Assembly: GCF_019218755.1 (NCBI RefSeq)
Contig: NZ_JAHUWZ010000002.1
Location: 310,001 to 374,000, forward strand
Reading direction: 5' to 3'
Origin: Acidovorax sp. sif1233
GTDB taxonomy: Bacteria > Pseudomonadota > Gammaproteobacteria > Burkholderiales > Burkholderiaceae_C
DNA: 64,000 nucleotides
Under the pieces are notes generated by a model. It did no database searches, was not told the DNA's origin, and saw nothing but the letters and a program-made list of their open reading frames with translations. A program made the position numbers and the translations under genes. Positions 8,676 to 17,010 of the stretch are shown here, one piece after another; position 1 is the stretch's first letter, and each line of letters starts with the position of its first letter.

Positions 8676-9620
8676 ATGACCACCTCCCTGATCCTGCACC
8701 ACTACCCCTCGTCCCCTTTCTCGGAAAAGATCCGGCTGGCGCTGGGCTACAAGCAACTGGCCTGGAAGTCGGTGATCATCCCCAGCATCGCGCCCAAGCC
8801 CGACGTGGTGGCCCTCACGGGCGGTTACCGCAAGACGCCGTTCCTGCAGATCGGTGCCGACATCTACTGCGACTCGGCCCTGGTCTGCGACGTGCTCGAG
8901 CACGTGCAGCCCGAGCCCGTGCTCTACCCGCCACACCTCAAGGGCGTGGCGCGGGTTTTCGCCCAGTGGGCCGACACCACGCTGTTCTGGGCCGCCATGG
9001 CCTACAACCTGCAGCCCAAGGGCGCATCGGCCATGTTCGCCAACCTGCCGCCGGCCGCGGCCCAGGCCTTTGGCGAAGACCGCCGCGAGATGAGCGCCGG
9101 CATGCAGCGCCTGCGCCCGGCCGATGCCACGGCGGCCTACCGCTCCTACCTGCGCCGCATCGCGCACATGGCCGAGGAGCATGACTTCCTGTTCGGCGCC
9201 GAGCCCTGCCTGGCCGACTTTGCCGCCTACCATCCGCTGTGGTTCACGCGCCAGTGCGTGCCGGTGATGGCCGACATCTTTGCCGCCACGCCCGCGTTGC
9301 TCGAATGGATGGACCGCGTGGCGGCCCTGGGCCATGGCCGTATGGAAAAGCTGAGCGCTGAGGACGCCATCACCGTGGCGGCGGGGCTGGACCCGCTGCC
9401 CCTGGCGGACGACGTGTTCCAGGACGAGCACGGCATCCCGCTCGGCAGCCCGGTGACGATCGCCGCCGAGAGCTTCGGCACCGAACCCACGGAGGGCGAA
9501 CTGATCGCCGCCACGCGCACGCGCTACACCCTGCGCCGCACCGACCCGCGTGCGGGCACGGTGCACGTGCACTTTCCCCGGATTGGCTACACATTGCGAA
9601 AGGCCGAAGCCACCAAATGA
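8676..9620 (+). CDS. Glutathione S-transferase family protein with C-terminal extension
   Basis: 314 residues from ATG 8676. The N-terminal thioredoxin fold (residues about 1-80) shows HHYPSSPFSEKIRLAL and the cis-Pro motif RKTPFLQIG. An all-helical GST C-domain follows to about residue 225. The last 85 residues (from about LPLADDVFQDEHG) form a beta-rich tail not present in ordinary GSTs. Its stop overlaps the next SDR start by 4 bp. It is probably cytoplasmic; the substrate and glutathione use are not established. Confidence 0.87.
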   Translation: MTTSLILHHYPSSPFSEKIRLALGYKQLAWKSVIIPSIAPKPDVVALTGGYRKTPFLQIGADIYCDSALVCDVLEHVQPEPVLYPPHLKGVARVFAQWADTTLFWAAMAYNLQPKGASAMFANLPPAAAQAFGEDRREMSAGMQRLRPADATAAYRSYLRRIAHMAEEHDFLFGAEPCLADFAAYHPLWFTRQCVPVMADIFAATPALLEWMDRVAALGHGRMEKLSAEDAITVAAGLDPLPLADDVFQDEHGIPLGSPVTIAAESFGTEPTEGELIAATRTRYTLRRTDPRAGTVHVHFPRIGYTLRKAEATK

Positions 9621-10522
9621 TCGACGATTTCAAAGGCAAGACAGCCGTTCTCACCGGCGCGGGTTCGGGCTTCGGCCTGGAATGCGCGCGCATCGGCGCG
9701 CGCCTCCACATGAACCTGGTGTTGGTGGATGTGCAGCAGGACGCGCTCGACGCGGCCGCCGCCGAGGCGCAGGCCGCCGGTGTCCAGGTGCTGGCGCGCA
9801 AGGTGGACGTGTCCGACGCAACGCAGATGGAGCAGCTGGCGGCGGACGTGGAGCAGCGCTTTGGCGCGCCGCACCTGGTGTTCAACAACGCCGGCGTGGG
9901 CGCGGGCGGCCTGGTGTGGGAAAACACCGCCAAGGACTGGGAGTGGGTGCTGGGCGTGAACCTCTGGGGCGTGATCCACGGCGTGCGCCTGTTCACCCCC
10001 ATGATGCTCGCCGCCGCGAAGAAAGACCCGGCCTGGCGCGGCCACATCGTCAACACGGCCAGCATGGCCGGCCTGGTCGATGCCCCCAACATGGGCATCT
10101 ACAACGTCAGCAAGCACGCGGTGGTGAGCCTGTCCGAAACGCTGTACCAGGACCTGGCCCTCGTCACCGACCAGATCTGCGCCAGCGTGTTGTGCCCGTA
10201 CTTCGTGCCCACCGGCATCGCCCAGAGCCACCGCAACCGCCCAGGCGAGCTGCAGGCCGGCAAGCCCACGCGCAGCCAGCTCATCGGCCAGGCCATGAGC
10301 GACAAGGCCGTGGGCAGCGGCAAGGTGACGGCGGCCGAGGTGGCGCAGAAAGTGTTCGACGCGGCCTCGCAGGGCCAGTTCTACATCTACAGCCACCCCA
10401 AGGCGCTGGCTTCCGTACAGACGCGCATGGAGGACGTGCTGCAGGGCCGCAACCCCACCGACCCCTTCGCGGGCAAGCCCGAGATCGGCGCCCAGCTCAA
10501 GGCCGCCCTGCGTGCTGACTGA
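9617..10522 (+). CDS. Short-chain dehydrogenase/reductase (SDR)
   Basis: 301 residues. ATG 9617 overlaps the GST stop (ATGA). The SDR motifs are in order: TGAGSGFG at about residues 13-20, NNAG near residue 92, the Ser of NTASMAG, YNVSK near residue 162, and CPYFVPTGI. It has Asp after the second strand (VLVDVQ), which favours NAD(H). The C-terminal tail is longer than in the 263-residue SDR at 4008. It is likely part of the same acyl-CoA/alcohol oxidation operon. Confidence 0.91.
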   Translation: MIDDFKGKTAVLTGAGSGFGLECARIGARLHMNLVLVDVQQDALDAAAAEAQAAGVQVLARKVDVSDATQMEQLAADVEQRFGAPHLVFNNAGVGAGGLVWENTAKDWEWVLGVNLWGVIHGVRLFTPMMLAAAKKDPAWRGHIVNTASMAGLVDAPNMGIYNVSKHAVVSLSETLYQDLALVTDQICASVLCPYFVPTGIAQSHRNRPGELQAGKPTRSQLIGQAMSDKAVGSGKVTAAEVAQKVFDAASQGQFYIYSHPKALASVQTRMEDVLQGRNPTDPFAGKPEIGAQLKAALRAD

Positions 10523-11090
10523 AAAACGCGGGCCTGCAGCAGCCCAGGGCTTCGCGTTGTTTTCGACGGCGGTGGGGCACTGTGGCCTGGCCTGGAATGG
10601 CCCCTTGCTGGTCGGTGTGCAGTTGCCCGAGGACGAGGGCGAGGCGCACACGCGTGCGCGCATGCAGCGGCGCTTTCCGGGTGCGCCTGAATCGCCCATG
10701 CCACCCGAAGTGGCCGCCTGGGCGGCCCGCGTGGTGGCCTTGCTCGCGGGCGCGCACGACGACCTGCTCGACGTGCCCTTGGCCACCGAGGGCGTGCCGC
10801 CCTTCAATGCCCGTGTCTACGAGCTGGCCCGGCGCATACCGCCCGGCAAGACCATGACCTATGGCGAAATGGCCGCCGCCCTGGGCGAGCCCGGCGCCGC
10901 GCGCGCCGTGGGGCAGGCGCTGGGCCACAACCCCTTCGCGCCCGTGGTGCCCTGCCACCGCATCCTCGCGGCGGGCGGCAAGACCGGCGGCTTCTCGGCC
11001 GGTGGGGGGGCCGCCACCAAGATGCGCATGCTGGAGATCGAGGGCGCGTTTGCCCATGAGACCCTGGCGCTCTTCGCGCCACGGGACTGA
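10512..11090 (+). CDS. ogt: Methylated-DNA-[protein]-cysteine S-methyltransferase
   Basis: 192 residues from GTG 10512, overlapping the SDR end by 11 bp. The active-site motif VVPCHRI with its acceptor Cys near residue 147, the helix-turn-helix TYGEMAAALGEPGAARAVGQ and the RR/ALGHNPFAP segment identify an Ogt/MGT-type suicide repair protein that takes alkyl groups from O6-alkylguanine. It lacks an Ada-type N-terminal regulatory domain. Its position three genes downstream of an AidB-like gene puts two alkylation-linked families in one run. Confidence 0.93.
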   Translation: MLTEKRGPAAAQGFALFSTAVGHCGLAWNGPLLVGVQLPEDEGEAHTRARMQRRFPGAPESPMPPEVAAWAARVVALLAGAHDDLLDVPLATEGVPPFNARVYELARRIPPGKTMTYGEMAAALGEPGAARAVGQALGHNPFAPVVPCHRILAAGGKTGGFSAGGGAATKMRMLEIEGAFAHETLALFAPRD

Positions 11091-11105
11091 TGCCGGCCTC
11101 AGGGC

Positions 11106-11891
11106 CTACCCGCGTTTTCTGAGCAGGGCCGAGCCGCTGCTGGCCATGGCGAGTTCTTGCGTGGTGGCCAGCAGAGCGGGGCCCAGGGCCAGCATGCGCT
11201 CCTCGGTCAGGCGCACCAGAGGCCCCGCGATGGTGACCACGCCGATCACCGCGCCGTTGTGGCTGCTGCGGACGGGCGCGGCCATGGCGGTCATGGCGGG
11301 GGCGAACACTTCCACGATCATGCTGAAGCCGCGCTCGCGCGCGGCCTGCAGGTAGGCCAGCAGCGCCTTCACGGTGGTGGGCGCGTTGGGGCCGTAGTCC
11401 TCGGGCTTGCCAAATCCACGCCTGGCGACCAGCGCCAGGGCTTCCTCGTCGGTCATCGTGGACAGCCACGCGTGACCGGCCGAGCTGCACGACAGGTTCA
11501 CCGACAGGCCCATGTCCGGGTCGTAGCGCAGACCGCGCATCGCCCCCTGCGCCTTGGCCACGAAGGTCAGTTCGTCGCCATCCACCACCGCGAGGCGCAC
11601 CAGCTCGCCCGATTCGGCGGCCAGCCGGTCCAGCAGCGGCTGCGCAATGTCCACGATGCCGCTGGCGCTCAGGAACCCGAGGCCCAGCGACACCAGCTTG
11701 ATCGTCAGCATGTAGTTGCCCTGGTTGTGTTCCTGGCGCACATAACCGCAGCGGACCAGCTCGGCCAGCAGCCGGTGCGTGGCGCTCAGCGGCATGTCCA
11801 GTTCGGACGCGAGGTTCGACAGCGCCTTGCCTTCAGGGTGGGGCGCGAGGTGTTCCAGGACTTTGAAGCTGCGCTCGAGGATGCTGCTCAT
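11106..11891 (-). CDS. IclR-family transcriptional regulator
   Basis: 261 residues from ATG at 11889-11891. An upstream in-frame start at 11942 would add 17 residues without family features. The N-terminal winged HTH (SSILERSFKVLEHLAPHPEG, then LPLSATHRLLAEL-type helices) is followed by the effector domain ending in GPLVRLTEERM. Divergent from dctP with about 200 bp between, it is the natural regulator of the TRAP-aroQ genes. The palindrome at 11988-12002 is a candidate site. The effector is probably the transported organic acid. Confidence 0.93.
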   Translation of the reverse strand: MSSILERSFKVLEHLAPHPEGKALSNLASELDMPLSATHRLLAELVRCGYVRQEHNQGNYMLTIKLVSLGLGFLSASGIVDIAQPLLDRLAAESGELVRLAVVDGDELTFVAKAQGAMRGLRYDPDMGLSVNLSCSSAGHAWLSTMTDEEALALVARRGFGKPEDYGPNAPTTVKALLAYLQAARERGFSMIVEVFAPAMTAMAAPVRSSHNGAVIGVVTIAGPLVRLTEERMLALGPALLATTQELAMASSGSALLRKRG

Positions 11892-11987
11892 GGGCAATGG
11901 CTTTCGAAGATTTGTGCGGACGCACGCTGGGAGCGTCGGCACCGGTTCGGCAGCAATGTACCAAAAATTGTTAAAGGGTTTCTACTA

Positions 11988-12002
11988 TGGAAACACTTTC
12001 CA
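11988..12002. promoter_or_regulatory. Candidate IclR-family operator upstream of dctP
   Basis: A perfect inverted repeat, TGGAAA-CAC-TTTCCA, lies 90 bp before the dctP start and 97 bp before the iclR-type start. It matches the arms of the E. coli IclR box (TGGAAAT-N-ATTTCCA). TACTAT at 11983-11988 abuts it and could be a -10 element, so binding could block or guide polymerase. This is inferred from sequence only. Confidence 0.6.
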
Positions 12003-12091
12003 CTTTTTTCTACGATGCGTCCCAAGTGCTGCGGCGGCGACTTCGGTTGCGCCCTGGCAAGCCTTGGTCCCTTTTTTGATGGAGATCCCCC

Positions 12092-13093
12092 GTGAAGAAA
12101 ACTGCCTGCCTGCTGGCCACCGCCGGCCTGTCCTTTTTGCTGGCCCTGCCTGCCGCTGCGCAGCAAGAGCGCGTGATCCGCTTCGGCCATCTGAACAATG
12201 CGGACCATCCGGTGAGCTTTGGCGTCAAGCGCTTTGCCGAACTGCTGGCGGCCAAGAGCGGCGGCAAGCTCAAGGTGCAGGAGTACCCTGCCTCGCAGCT
12301 GGGCAACGAGATGCAGCAGCAGTCGGCCCTGCAAGGCGGCGTGCAGCAGATGTCGGCCCCGGCCACCACCTCGCTAGCCGGCATCGTCAAGGAATTCGGG
12401 CTGGTGGACTTTCCGTTCGCCGTGGCCAACTTCGCCCAGGCCGATGCCCTGCTCGACGGCCCGCTGGGCCAGGCGCTGATCGCCAAGTTGCCTGAAAAGG
12501 GCCTGGTGGCCCTGGGCTACTGGGACCTGGGTTTCCGCAACGTGACCAACAGCAAGCGCGCCATCACCAAGGCCGATGACTTCGACGGCCTCAAGCTGCG
12601 CGTGATCCCGAACCCGGTGTTCCTCGAGACTTTCAAGGCCTTCAAGGCCAACCCCGTGCCCATGCCGTTCGCCGAGCTGTACGGCGCGCTGGAAGCCAAG
12701 GCGGTGGACGGCCAGGAGAACCCGTACGCGGTGATCCTGTCGAACAAGATGTTCGAGGTGCAGAAGTACGTGAGCGCCACCAACCATGTGTATGCCGCCA
12801 ACATCGTGCTCGTGAGCAAGAAGTTCTGGGACCAGCTTTCGCCCGCCGAGCAGAAGATGATGAACGACGCCGCCAACGAGGCGCGCGGCTACCAGCGTCA
12901 GGTGAGCCGCGCCGCAGCGCAGCGCTCGGTGGGCGACCTGCAGGCCAAGGGCATGGCCTACAACGAGATCGCGCCGGCCGAGCTGGCGCGCATGCAGCAG
13001 ATCGCCAAGCCGGTGATCGAGAAGTTCGCGGCCACCTATGACCCGGCCATCGTGAAGCTCTACAACAGCGAACTCGCCCGCATCCGCAAGTAA
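12092..13093 (+). CDS. dctP: TRAP transporter substrate-binding protein DctP
   Basis: 333 residues, GTG start at 12092 with GGAG at 12081-12084. The Sec signal peptide (MKKTACLLA then a hydrophobic core) is cleaved near AAAQQ, residue 24. The mature protein has DctP features: FGHLNN, LQGGVQQMSAPA, the conserved LKLRVIPNP around the carboxylate-binding Arg, and AVDGQENPYAVI. It binds an organic acid in the periplasm and hands it to the DctQ/DctM membrane pair downstream. The ligand is unknown; the aroQ neighbour suggests a hydroaromatic acid. Confidence 0.94.
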   Translation: MKKTACLLATAGLSFLLALPAAAQQERVIRFGHLNNADHPVSFGVKRFAELLAAKSGGKLKVQEYPASQLGNEMQQQSALQGGVQQMSAPATTSLAGIVKEFGLVDFPFAVANFAQADALLDGPLGQALIAKLPEKGLVALGYWDLGFRNVTNSKRAITKADDFDGLKLRVIPNPVFLETFKAFKANPVPMPFAELYGALEAKAVDGQENPYAVILSNKMFEVQKYVSATNHVYAANIVLVSKKFWDQLSPAEQKMMNDAANEARGYQRQVSRAAAQRSVGDLQAKGMAYNEIAPAELARMQQIAKPVIEKFAATYDPAIVKLYNSELARIRK

Positions 13094-13095
13094 GA

Positions 13096-13203
13096 GCGCC
13101 TGGCAAAACTCTTCTGGCGTCGTTGCTGTGTCTTGTCGTGCTATTCGCACTGCCTTCGACGCAGCGCCTAGCCAGAACCGCTTCGCTGAGCTTTGTCAGC
13201 CGC
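13096..13203. repeat. Nested hairpin element between dctP and aroQ
   Basis: The outer arms CTGGCAAAAC (13100-13109) and GCTTTGTCAG (13190-13199) pair imperfectly. Inside, CTTCTGGC pairs with GCCAGAA, GCGTCG with CGACGC, and GTGC with GCAC at the tip. This long cruciform-type structure occupies nearly the whole 129-bp gap and looks like a mobile or dispersed intergenic repeat. No second copy lies in the window. Confidence 0.55.
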
Positions 13204-13222
13204 TCCCAACCCTGAACACCCC

Positions 13223-13672
13223 ATGAAAATCCTCGTCCTCCACGGCCCCAACCTCAACCTGTTCGGGCGCCGCGAACCCCATATCTACGGCACCACCACG
13301 CTGGCGCAGATCAACGAGCGCCTGCAGAAGCTCGCCGCCGAGCTCGGCGTGGAACTCGGCATCCTGCAGTCCAACCACGAAGGCGCGCTGATCGACTTCC
13401 TGCACGAGCACATCGACGCGGCGCAGGGCGCGCTGGTGAACCCTGCCGGCCTCACGCAGCACGGCGTGCCGCTGCACGACGCGATCAAGGCCATGCCCTT
13501 CCCGGTGATCGAGGTGCACATGTCCAACATTGCCGCGCGCGAGGCCTGGCGCGCGCACTCCATCATCTCGCCGGCCGTCAAGGCCACGGTGCAGGGCTTC
13601 GGTCCGCATTCCTACCTGGCCGCGCTGCGCTCGCTGGTGGAAAGCCTGCGCGAAGCCTCCCAGCCCGCCTGA
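13223..13672 (+). CDS. aroQ: Type II 3-dehydroquinate dehydratase
   Basis: 149 residues from ATG 13223, the usual length. Family signatures are the lid start HGPNLNLFGRREP with its catalytic Arg/Tyr region (HIYG), QSNHEG, NPAGLTQHGVPLHDA, and VIEVHMSN with the catalytic His. It converts 3-dehydroquinate to 3-dehydroshikimate. Located between dctP and dctQ/dctM, it may serve catabolism of imported quinate-type acids rather than only the shikimate pathway. That role is inferred from context. Confidence 0.95.
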   Translation: MKILVLHGPNLNLFGRREPHIYGTTTLAQINERLQKLAAELGVELGILQSNHEGALIDFLHEHIDAAQGALVNPAGLTQHGVPLHDAIKAMPFPVIEVHMSNIAAREAWRAHSIISPAVKATVQGFGPHSYLAALRSLVESLREASQPA

Positions 13673-13717
13673 GCGCCGTTCCGCCAGGATTCACTGCGCT
13701 GCGCGTTGCGCGCAACG

Positions 13718-13852
13718 CACAAAGCTGGCGCAGCCCAAGCCAGGGCCCCCGTGCAAGGGCCGCCCCGCCGCACTGGGGGCGTCCCCCTCCCGACTCGCGC
13801 AGCGAGACGAGAGAGGGGGAAGGCGCGAAGCGCCTCAGGGGGTGTTTTTAGG
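13718..13852 (-). repeat. Dispersed intergenic repeat, family B, copy 2
   Basis: On the minus strand it reads CCCCCTGAGGCGCTTCGCGCC and then the shared core GGCGGGGCGGCCCTTGC, matching the element at 4811-4930 in inverted orientation. It fills the gap between aroQ and dctQ and ends about 10 bp before the dctQ start, so it probably supplies or hides that gene's leader. Confidence 0.75.
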
Positions 13853-13861
13853 ACATACAAC

Positions 13862-14440
13862 ATGAATAGATGGATGGACCGCGCCTGCCGCGGCCTGGAG
13901 GCGGTGATCGCCGCCCTGCTGGCGCTGATGGTGGTGCTGGTGTTCGGCAACGTGGTGCTGCGCTACGGCTTCAATTCCGGCATCACCGTGTCGGAAGAAG
14001 TGTCGCGCTGGCTCTTCATCTGGATGACCTTCCTCGGTGCCATCGTCGCGCTGCGCGAGCATGGCCACCTGGGGGTGGACATGGTGGTGCAGCGCCTGCC
14101 CGCGCTGGGCAAGAAGATCTGCCTGGCCCTGGGCCATGGGGTGATGCTCTACATCGTCTGGCTGCTGTTCCAGGGCAGCCTGGCGCAGGCGCGCATCAAC
14201 TGGGACGTGACGGCGCCGACCACGGGCGCGTCCATGGCCATCGTCTACGGCGCGGGCCTGGTGTTCGCCGTCTGCGCGGCGCTGATCCTGGCCATCGACC
14301 TGTACAAGCTGCTCAGCGGCCAGATCGCCGAGGAGGACCTGGTGATGGTGCAGGAGTCCGAAGAGGCGGTGCAGCTGCAGCAGATCCTGGGCTCGGCAGG
14401 CACCACCGATGCGCCGCGCGGCAAGGAGGCCGCGCGATGA
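13862..14440 (+). CDS. dctQ: TRAP transporter small permease DctQ
   Basis: 192 residues from ATG 13862. Four membrane helices are visible (about 12-34, 48-66, 88-108 and 128-150), with the DctQ motif NVVLRYGFNSGITVSEEVSRWLF shortened here to its recognisable part, VLRYGFNSGITVSEE. The acidic, Gln-rich tail after residue 155 is longer than in many DctQ proteins. It overlaps dctM by 4 bp. It forms the membrane complex with DctM. Confidence 0.92.
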   Translation: MNRWMDRACRGLEAVIAALLALMVVLVFGNVVLRYGFNSGITVSEEVSRWLFIWMTFLGAIVALREHGHLGVDMVVQRLPALGKKICLALGHGVMLYIVWLLFQGSLAQARINWDVTAPTTGASMAIVYGAGLVFAVCAALILAIDLYKLLSGQIAEEDLVMVQESEEAVQLQQILGSAGTTDAPRGKEAAR

Positions 14441-15717
14441 CCATCTTCGTCTTTGTCGGATCGCTGCTGCTGGCCATGGCCATGGGCATCCCGATCGCGT
14501 TCTCGCTGCTGGCCAGCGGCGTGGCGCTGATGTGGCACCTGGACCTGTTCGACGCGCAGATCCTGGCGCAGAACCTGATCGGCGGGGCCGACAGCTTTCC
14601 GCTGCTGGCCGTGCCCTTCTTCATGCTGGCGGGCGAGATCATGAACGTGGGCGGCCTGTCGCGCCGCATCGTGGACTTCGCCCTGGCGATGGTGGGCCAT
14701 GTGAAGGGCGGGCTGGGCTATGTGACCATCATGGCCGGCTGCCTGCTGTCGGCCCTGTCGGGCTCGGCCGTGGCCGATGCGGCGGCGCTCACGGCGCTGC
14801 TGCTGCCCATGATGGTCAAGGCCGGGCACGACAAGTCGCGTGCCGGCGGGCTGATCGCGGCCACCGGCGTCATCGGCCCGGTGATCCCGCCCAGCATCGG
14901 TCTCGTGATCTTCGGGGTGGCGGCCAATGTGTCGATCTCCAAGCTGTTCCTCGCGGCCATCGTGCCGGGCATCCTGATCGGCGCCGCGCTGTGGCTCACC
15001 TGGGCCTTCCTGGTGCGGCGCGAGAAGATCGTGCCGCCGCCGCGCAAGTCCGCTGGCGAGATCCTCACGGCCCTGCGCAAGGCCCTCTGGGCGCTGATGC
15101 TGCCGGTGATCATCCTCGTGGGCCTGCGCATGGGGGTGTTTACGCCCACCGAGGCGGCTGTCGTGGCGGCGGTGTACGCGCTCTTCGTCTCGGCAGTGAT
15201 CTACCGCGAGATCACCTGGCGCGACCTCTACGGCATCTTCGGCGCCGCCGCCAAGACCAGCGCCATCGTGATGTTCCTGATCGCCGCCGCCATGGTCAGC
15301 GCCTGGCTCATCACCGTGGCGGACCTGCCGTCCAAGGTGGTGGGGTTGCTGCAGCCCTTCATGGACAACAAGATCCTGCTCATGGCGGCCATCATGGTGC
15401 TGGTGATGGCGGTGGGTACCGCCATGGACATGACGCCCACCATCCTGATCCTCACGCCCGTGCTGATGCCGGTGGTCAACGCGGCAGGGATCGACCCGGT
15501 CTACTTCGGCGTGATGTTCATCATCAACAACTCCATCGGCCTCGTCACCCCGCCCGTGGGCACGGTGCTCAACGTGGTGGCGGGGGTGGGCAGGATGTCG
15601 ATGGACGATGTGACCAAGGGGGTCGTCCCGTTCATGGTCGCGGAGTTCGCCATCATGTTCCTCATGGTGGTCTTTCCCTGGCTGGTGACCTGGCCCGCGA
15701 AGTGGTTCCACGGCTGA
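14437..15717 (+). CDS. dctM: TRAP transporter large permease DctM
   Basis: 426 residues, ATG overlapping the dctQ stop. It is highly hydrophobic with about 11-12 helices. The DctM marks are PFFMLAGEIMNVGG, the SALSGSAVADAA re-entrant region, IPPSIGLVIFG, and the second half TPTEAAVVAAVYAL and LVTPPVGTVLNV. It is the Na+-coupled transport subunit of the tripartite transporter, completing a full P-Q-M set with dctP. Confidence 0.95.
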   Translation: MTIFVFVGSLLLAMAMGIPIAFSLLASGVALMWHLDLFDAQILAQNLIGGADSFPLLAVPFFMLAGEIMNVGGLSRRIVDFALAMVGHVKGGLGYVTIMAGCLLSALSGSAVADAAALTALLLPMMVKAGHDKSRAGGLIAATGVIGPVIPPSIGLVIFGVAANVSISKLFLAAIVPGILIGAALWLTWAFLVRREKIVPPPRKSAGEILTALRKALWALMLPVIILVGLRMGVFTPTEAAVVAAVYALFVSAVIYREITWRDLYGIFGAAAKTSAIVMFLIAAAMVSAWLITVADLPSKVVGLLQPFMDNKILLMAAIMVLVMAVGTAMDMTPTILILTPVLMPVVNAAGIDPVYFGVMFIINNSIGLVTPPVGTVLNVVAGVGRMSMDDVTKGVVPFMVAEFAIMFLMVVFPWLVTWPAKWFHG

Positions 15718-15850
15718 AGCGGGGCGTGGAGGATGCAGGGTAGTTCCGTGTTTTCGCGGGGACAGGGCGGGTGTTACATTCAAAACATGCCTGCTGGCGC
15801 GGGCCGCGCGCGGCGGCGCATCCCCCCAGCACCCGACAAGGACCCACCGC

Positions 15851-16894
15851 ATGTCACCGGAACGCGAGCGACTGACCCGCATGCTCTTCGATGAGTACAT
15901 CGAGATGTATGCCGCGCGCGATGCCCGGCTGCTGGCGCGTTTCAGCGAGAATTTCAGCGGCTTCGCGGGCAGCAGCGACCAGCTGATCAAGACCCGTGCC
16001 GGATGGATCGAGGTGACGCAGCAGGATTTCGCGCAGGTTCCAGCGCGCATCGGCATCGAGATGGTCGAGCTTTTCGTGCAGGACCTGGGGGCCGACCTGC
16101 TTGCCGCCACCGCCTTCTTCCACATCCACCTGCCCATTCCCGACGCGCTGTTTGCCCGCGAGACCGCGCGCAAGGTGGTGCTGTTCCGGCGCGAGGGCGG
16201 CCAGGAGGCGGGAGGCGACTGGAAGATCGCGCACGTGAGCGTCTCCATCCCGTTCGGCAAGGCCCGTGGCAGCGAGGTGTACCCCATCGAGGAGCTGCGC
16301 CAGCGCAACCGCGAACTCGAGGCGCTGGTGCAGGAGCGCACCCAGGCCCTGGCGCAGGCCAATCAGCGCCTGGAGCTGCTGAGCAATACCGACGGTCTCA
16401 CGGGCATCGCCAACCGCCGGCACTTCGACGATGCCCTGGCGCGTGAATGGGCGCGCGCGCAGCGGGCCCGCACGCCGCTGGCGCTCATCATGCTGGACGT
16501 GGATGTGTTCAAGCACTTCAACGACCACTATGGCCACCTCGCGGGCGATGCCTGCCTGCAGGCGCTGGCCCTCACGCTCGCGCAGACGGGCGCGCGGCGC
16601 GAGGGCGAGCTGGCCGCGCGTTTTGGCGGCGAGGAGTTCGTGGTGCTGCTGCCCGGCTCCGACCTGCAGGCCGCGGCCGACGTGGCGCGCCACATCCAGG
16701 AGGCGATCCACCAGCTGGCGCTGCCGCACGAAGGGGCGCCGCTGGGCATCGTCACCGTGAGCTTCGGGGTGGCCAGCGTGCAGCCGCAGCGCGACGAGTT
16801 GCCCGAGATGCTGGTGCGCCTGGCCGACCGCGCCATGTACCGCGCCAAGCAGGGCGGGCGCAACCGGATCGAACTGGCCGACGGGGCGGGCTGA
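15851..16894 (+). CDS. SnoaL-like domain fused to a GGDEF diguanylate cyclase
   Basis: 347 residues. Residues about 1-140 resemble the SnoaL/NTF2-like cone fold (TRMLFDEYIEMYAARDARLL, VSIPFGKA), a frequent small-molecule sensor. A heptad stretch about 148-178 (ELRQRNRELEALVQERTQAL) forms a signalling helix, then GGDEF follows from about 180. The active-site loop is GGEEF near residue 258, so synthesis of c-di-GMP is expected. The inhibitory I-site reads REGE instead of RxxD, so feedback inhibition may be weak. No membrane segment is present, so it is cytoplasmic. Confidence 0.88.
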   Translation: MSPERERLTRMLFDEYIEMYAARDARLLARFSENFSGFAGSSDQLIKTRAGWIEVTQQDFAQVPARIGIEMVELFVQDLGADLLAATAFFHIHLPIPDALFARETARKVVLFRREGGQEAGGDWKIAHVSVSIPFGKARGSEVYPIEELRQRNRELEALVQERTQALAQANQRLELLSNTDGLTGIANRRHFDDALAREWARAQRARTPLALIMLDVDVFKHFNDHYGHLAGDACLQALALTLAQTGARREGELAARFGGEEFVVLLPGSDLQAAADVARHIQEAIHQLALPHEGAPLGIVTVSFGVASVQPQRDELPEMLVRLADRAMYRAKQGGRNRIELADGAG

Positions 16895-17010
16895 CAGGCA
16901 GCGCGCGCGGGCCCGGCGCCTTGCGTCGCAACCGGGGGGCGGCCGCGCTGTTGCGGGTTTTTGCAGGGTTAACCCGCAGGCTTGCACCAAACTGGTGACA
17001 ATGGCCTGCT

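Noticed and set aside
13600..13870. Possible CRISPR-like repeats in the aroQ-dctQ gap
   Set aside because: A single copy of repeat family B explains the structure; there are no regularly spaced repeats or spacers.
14245..16362. A 705-residue minus-strand frame across dctM and the GGDEF gene
   Set aside because: His/Gln/Asp-rich shadow sequence opposite two well-identified genes, with no recognisable motifs.
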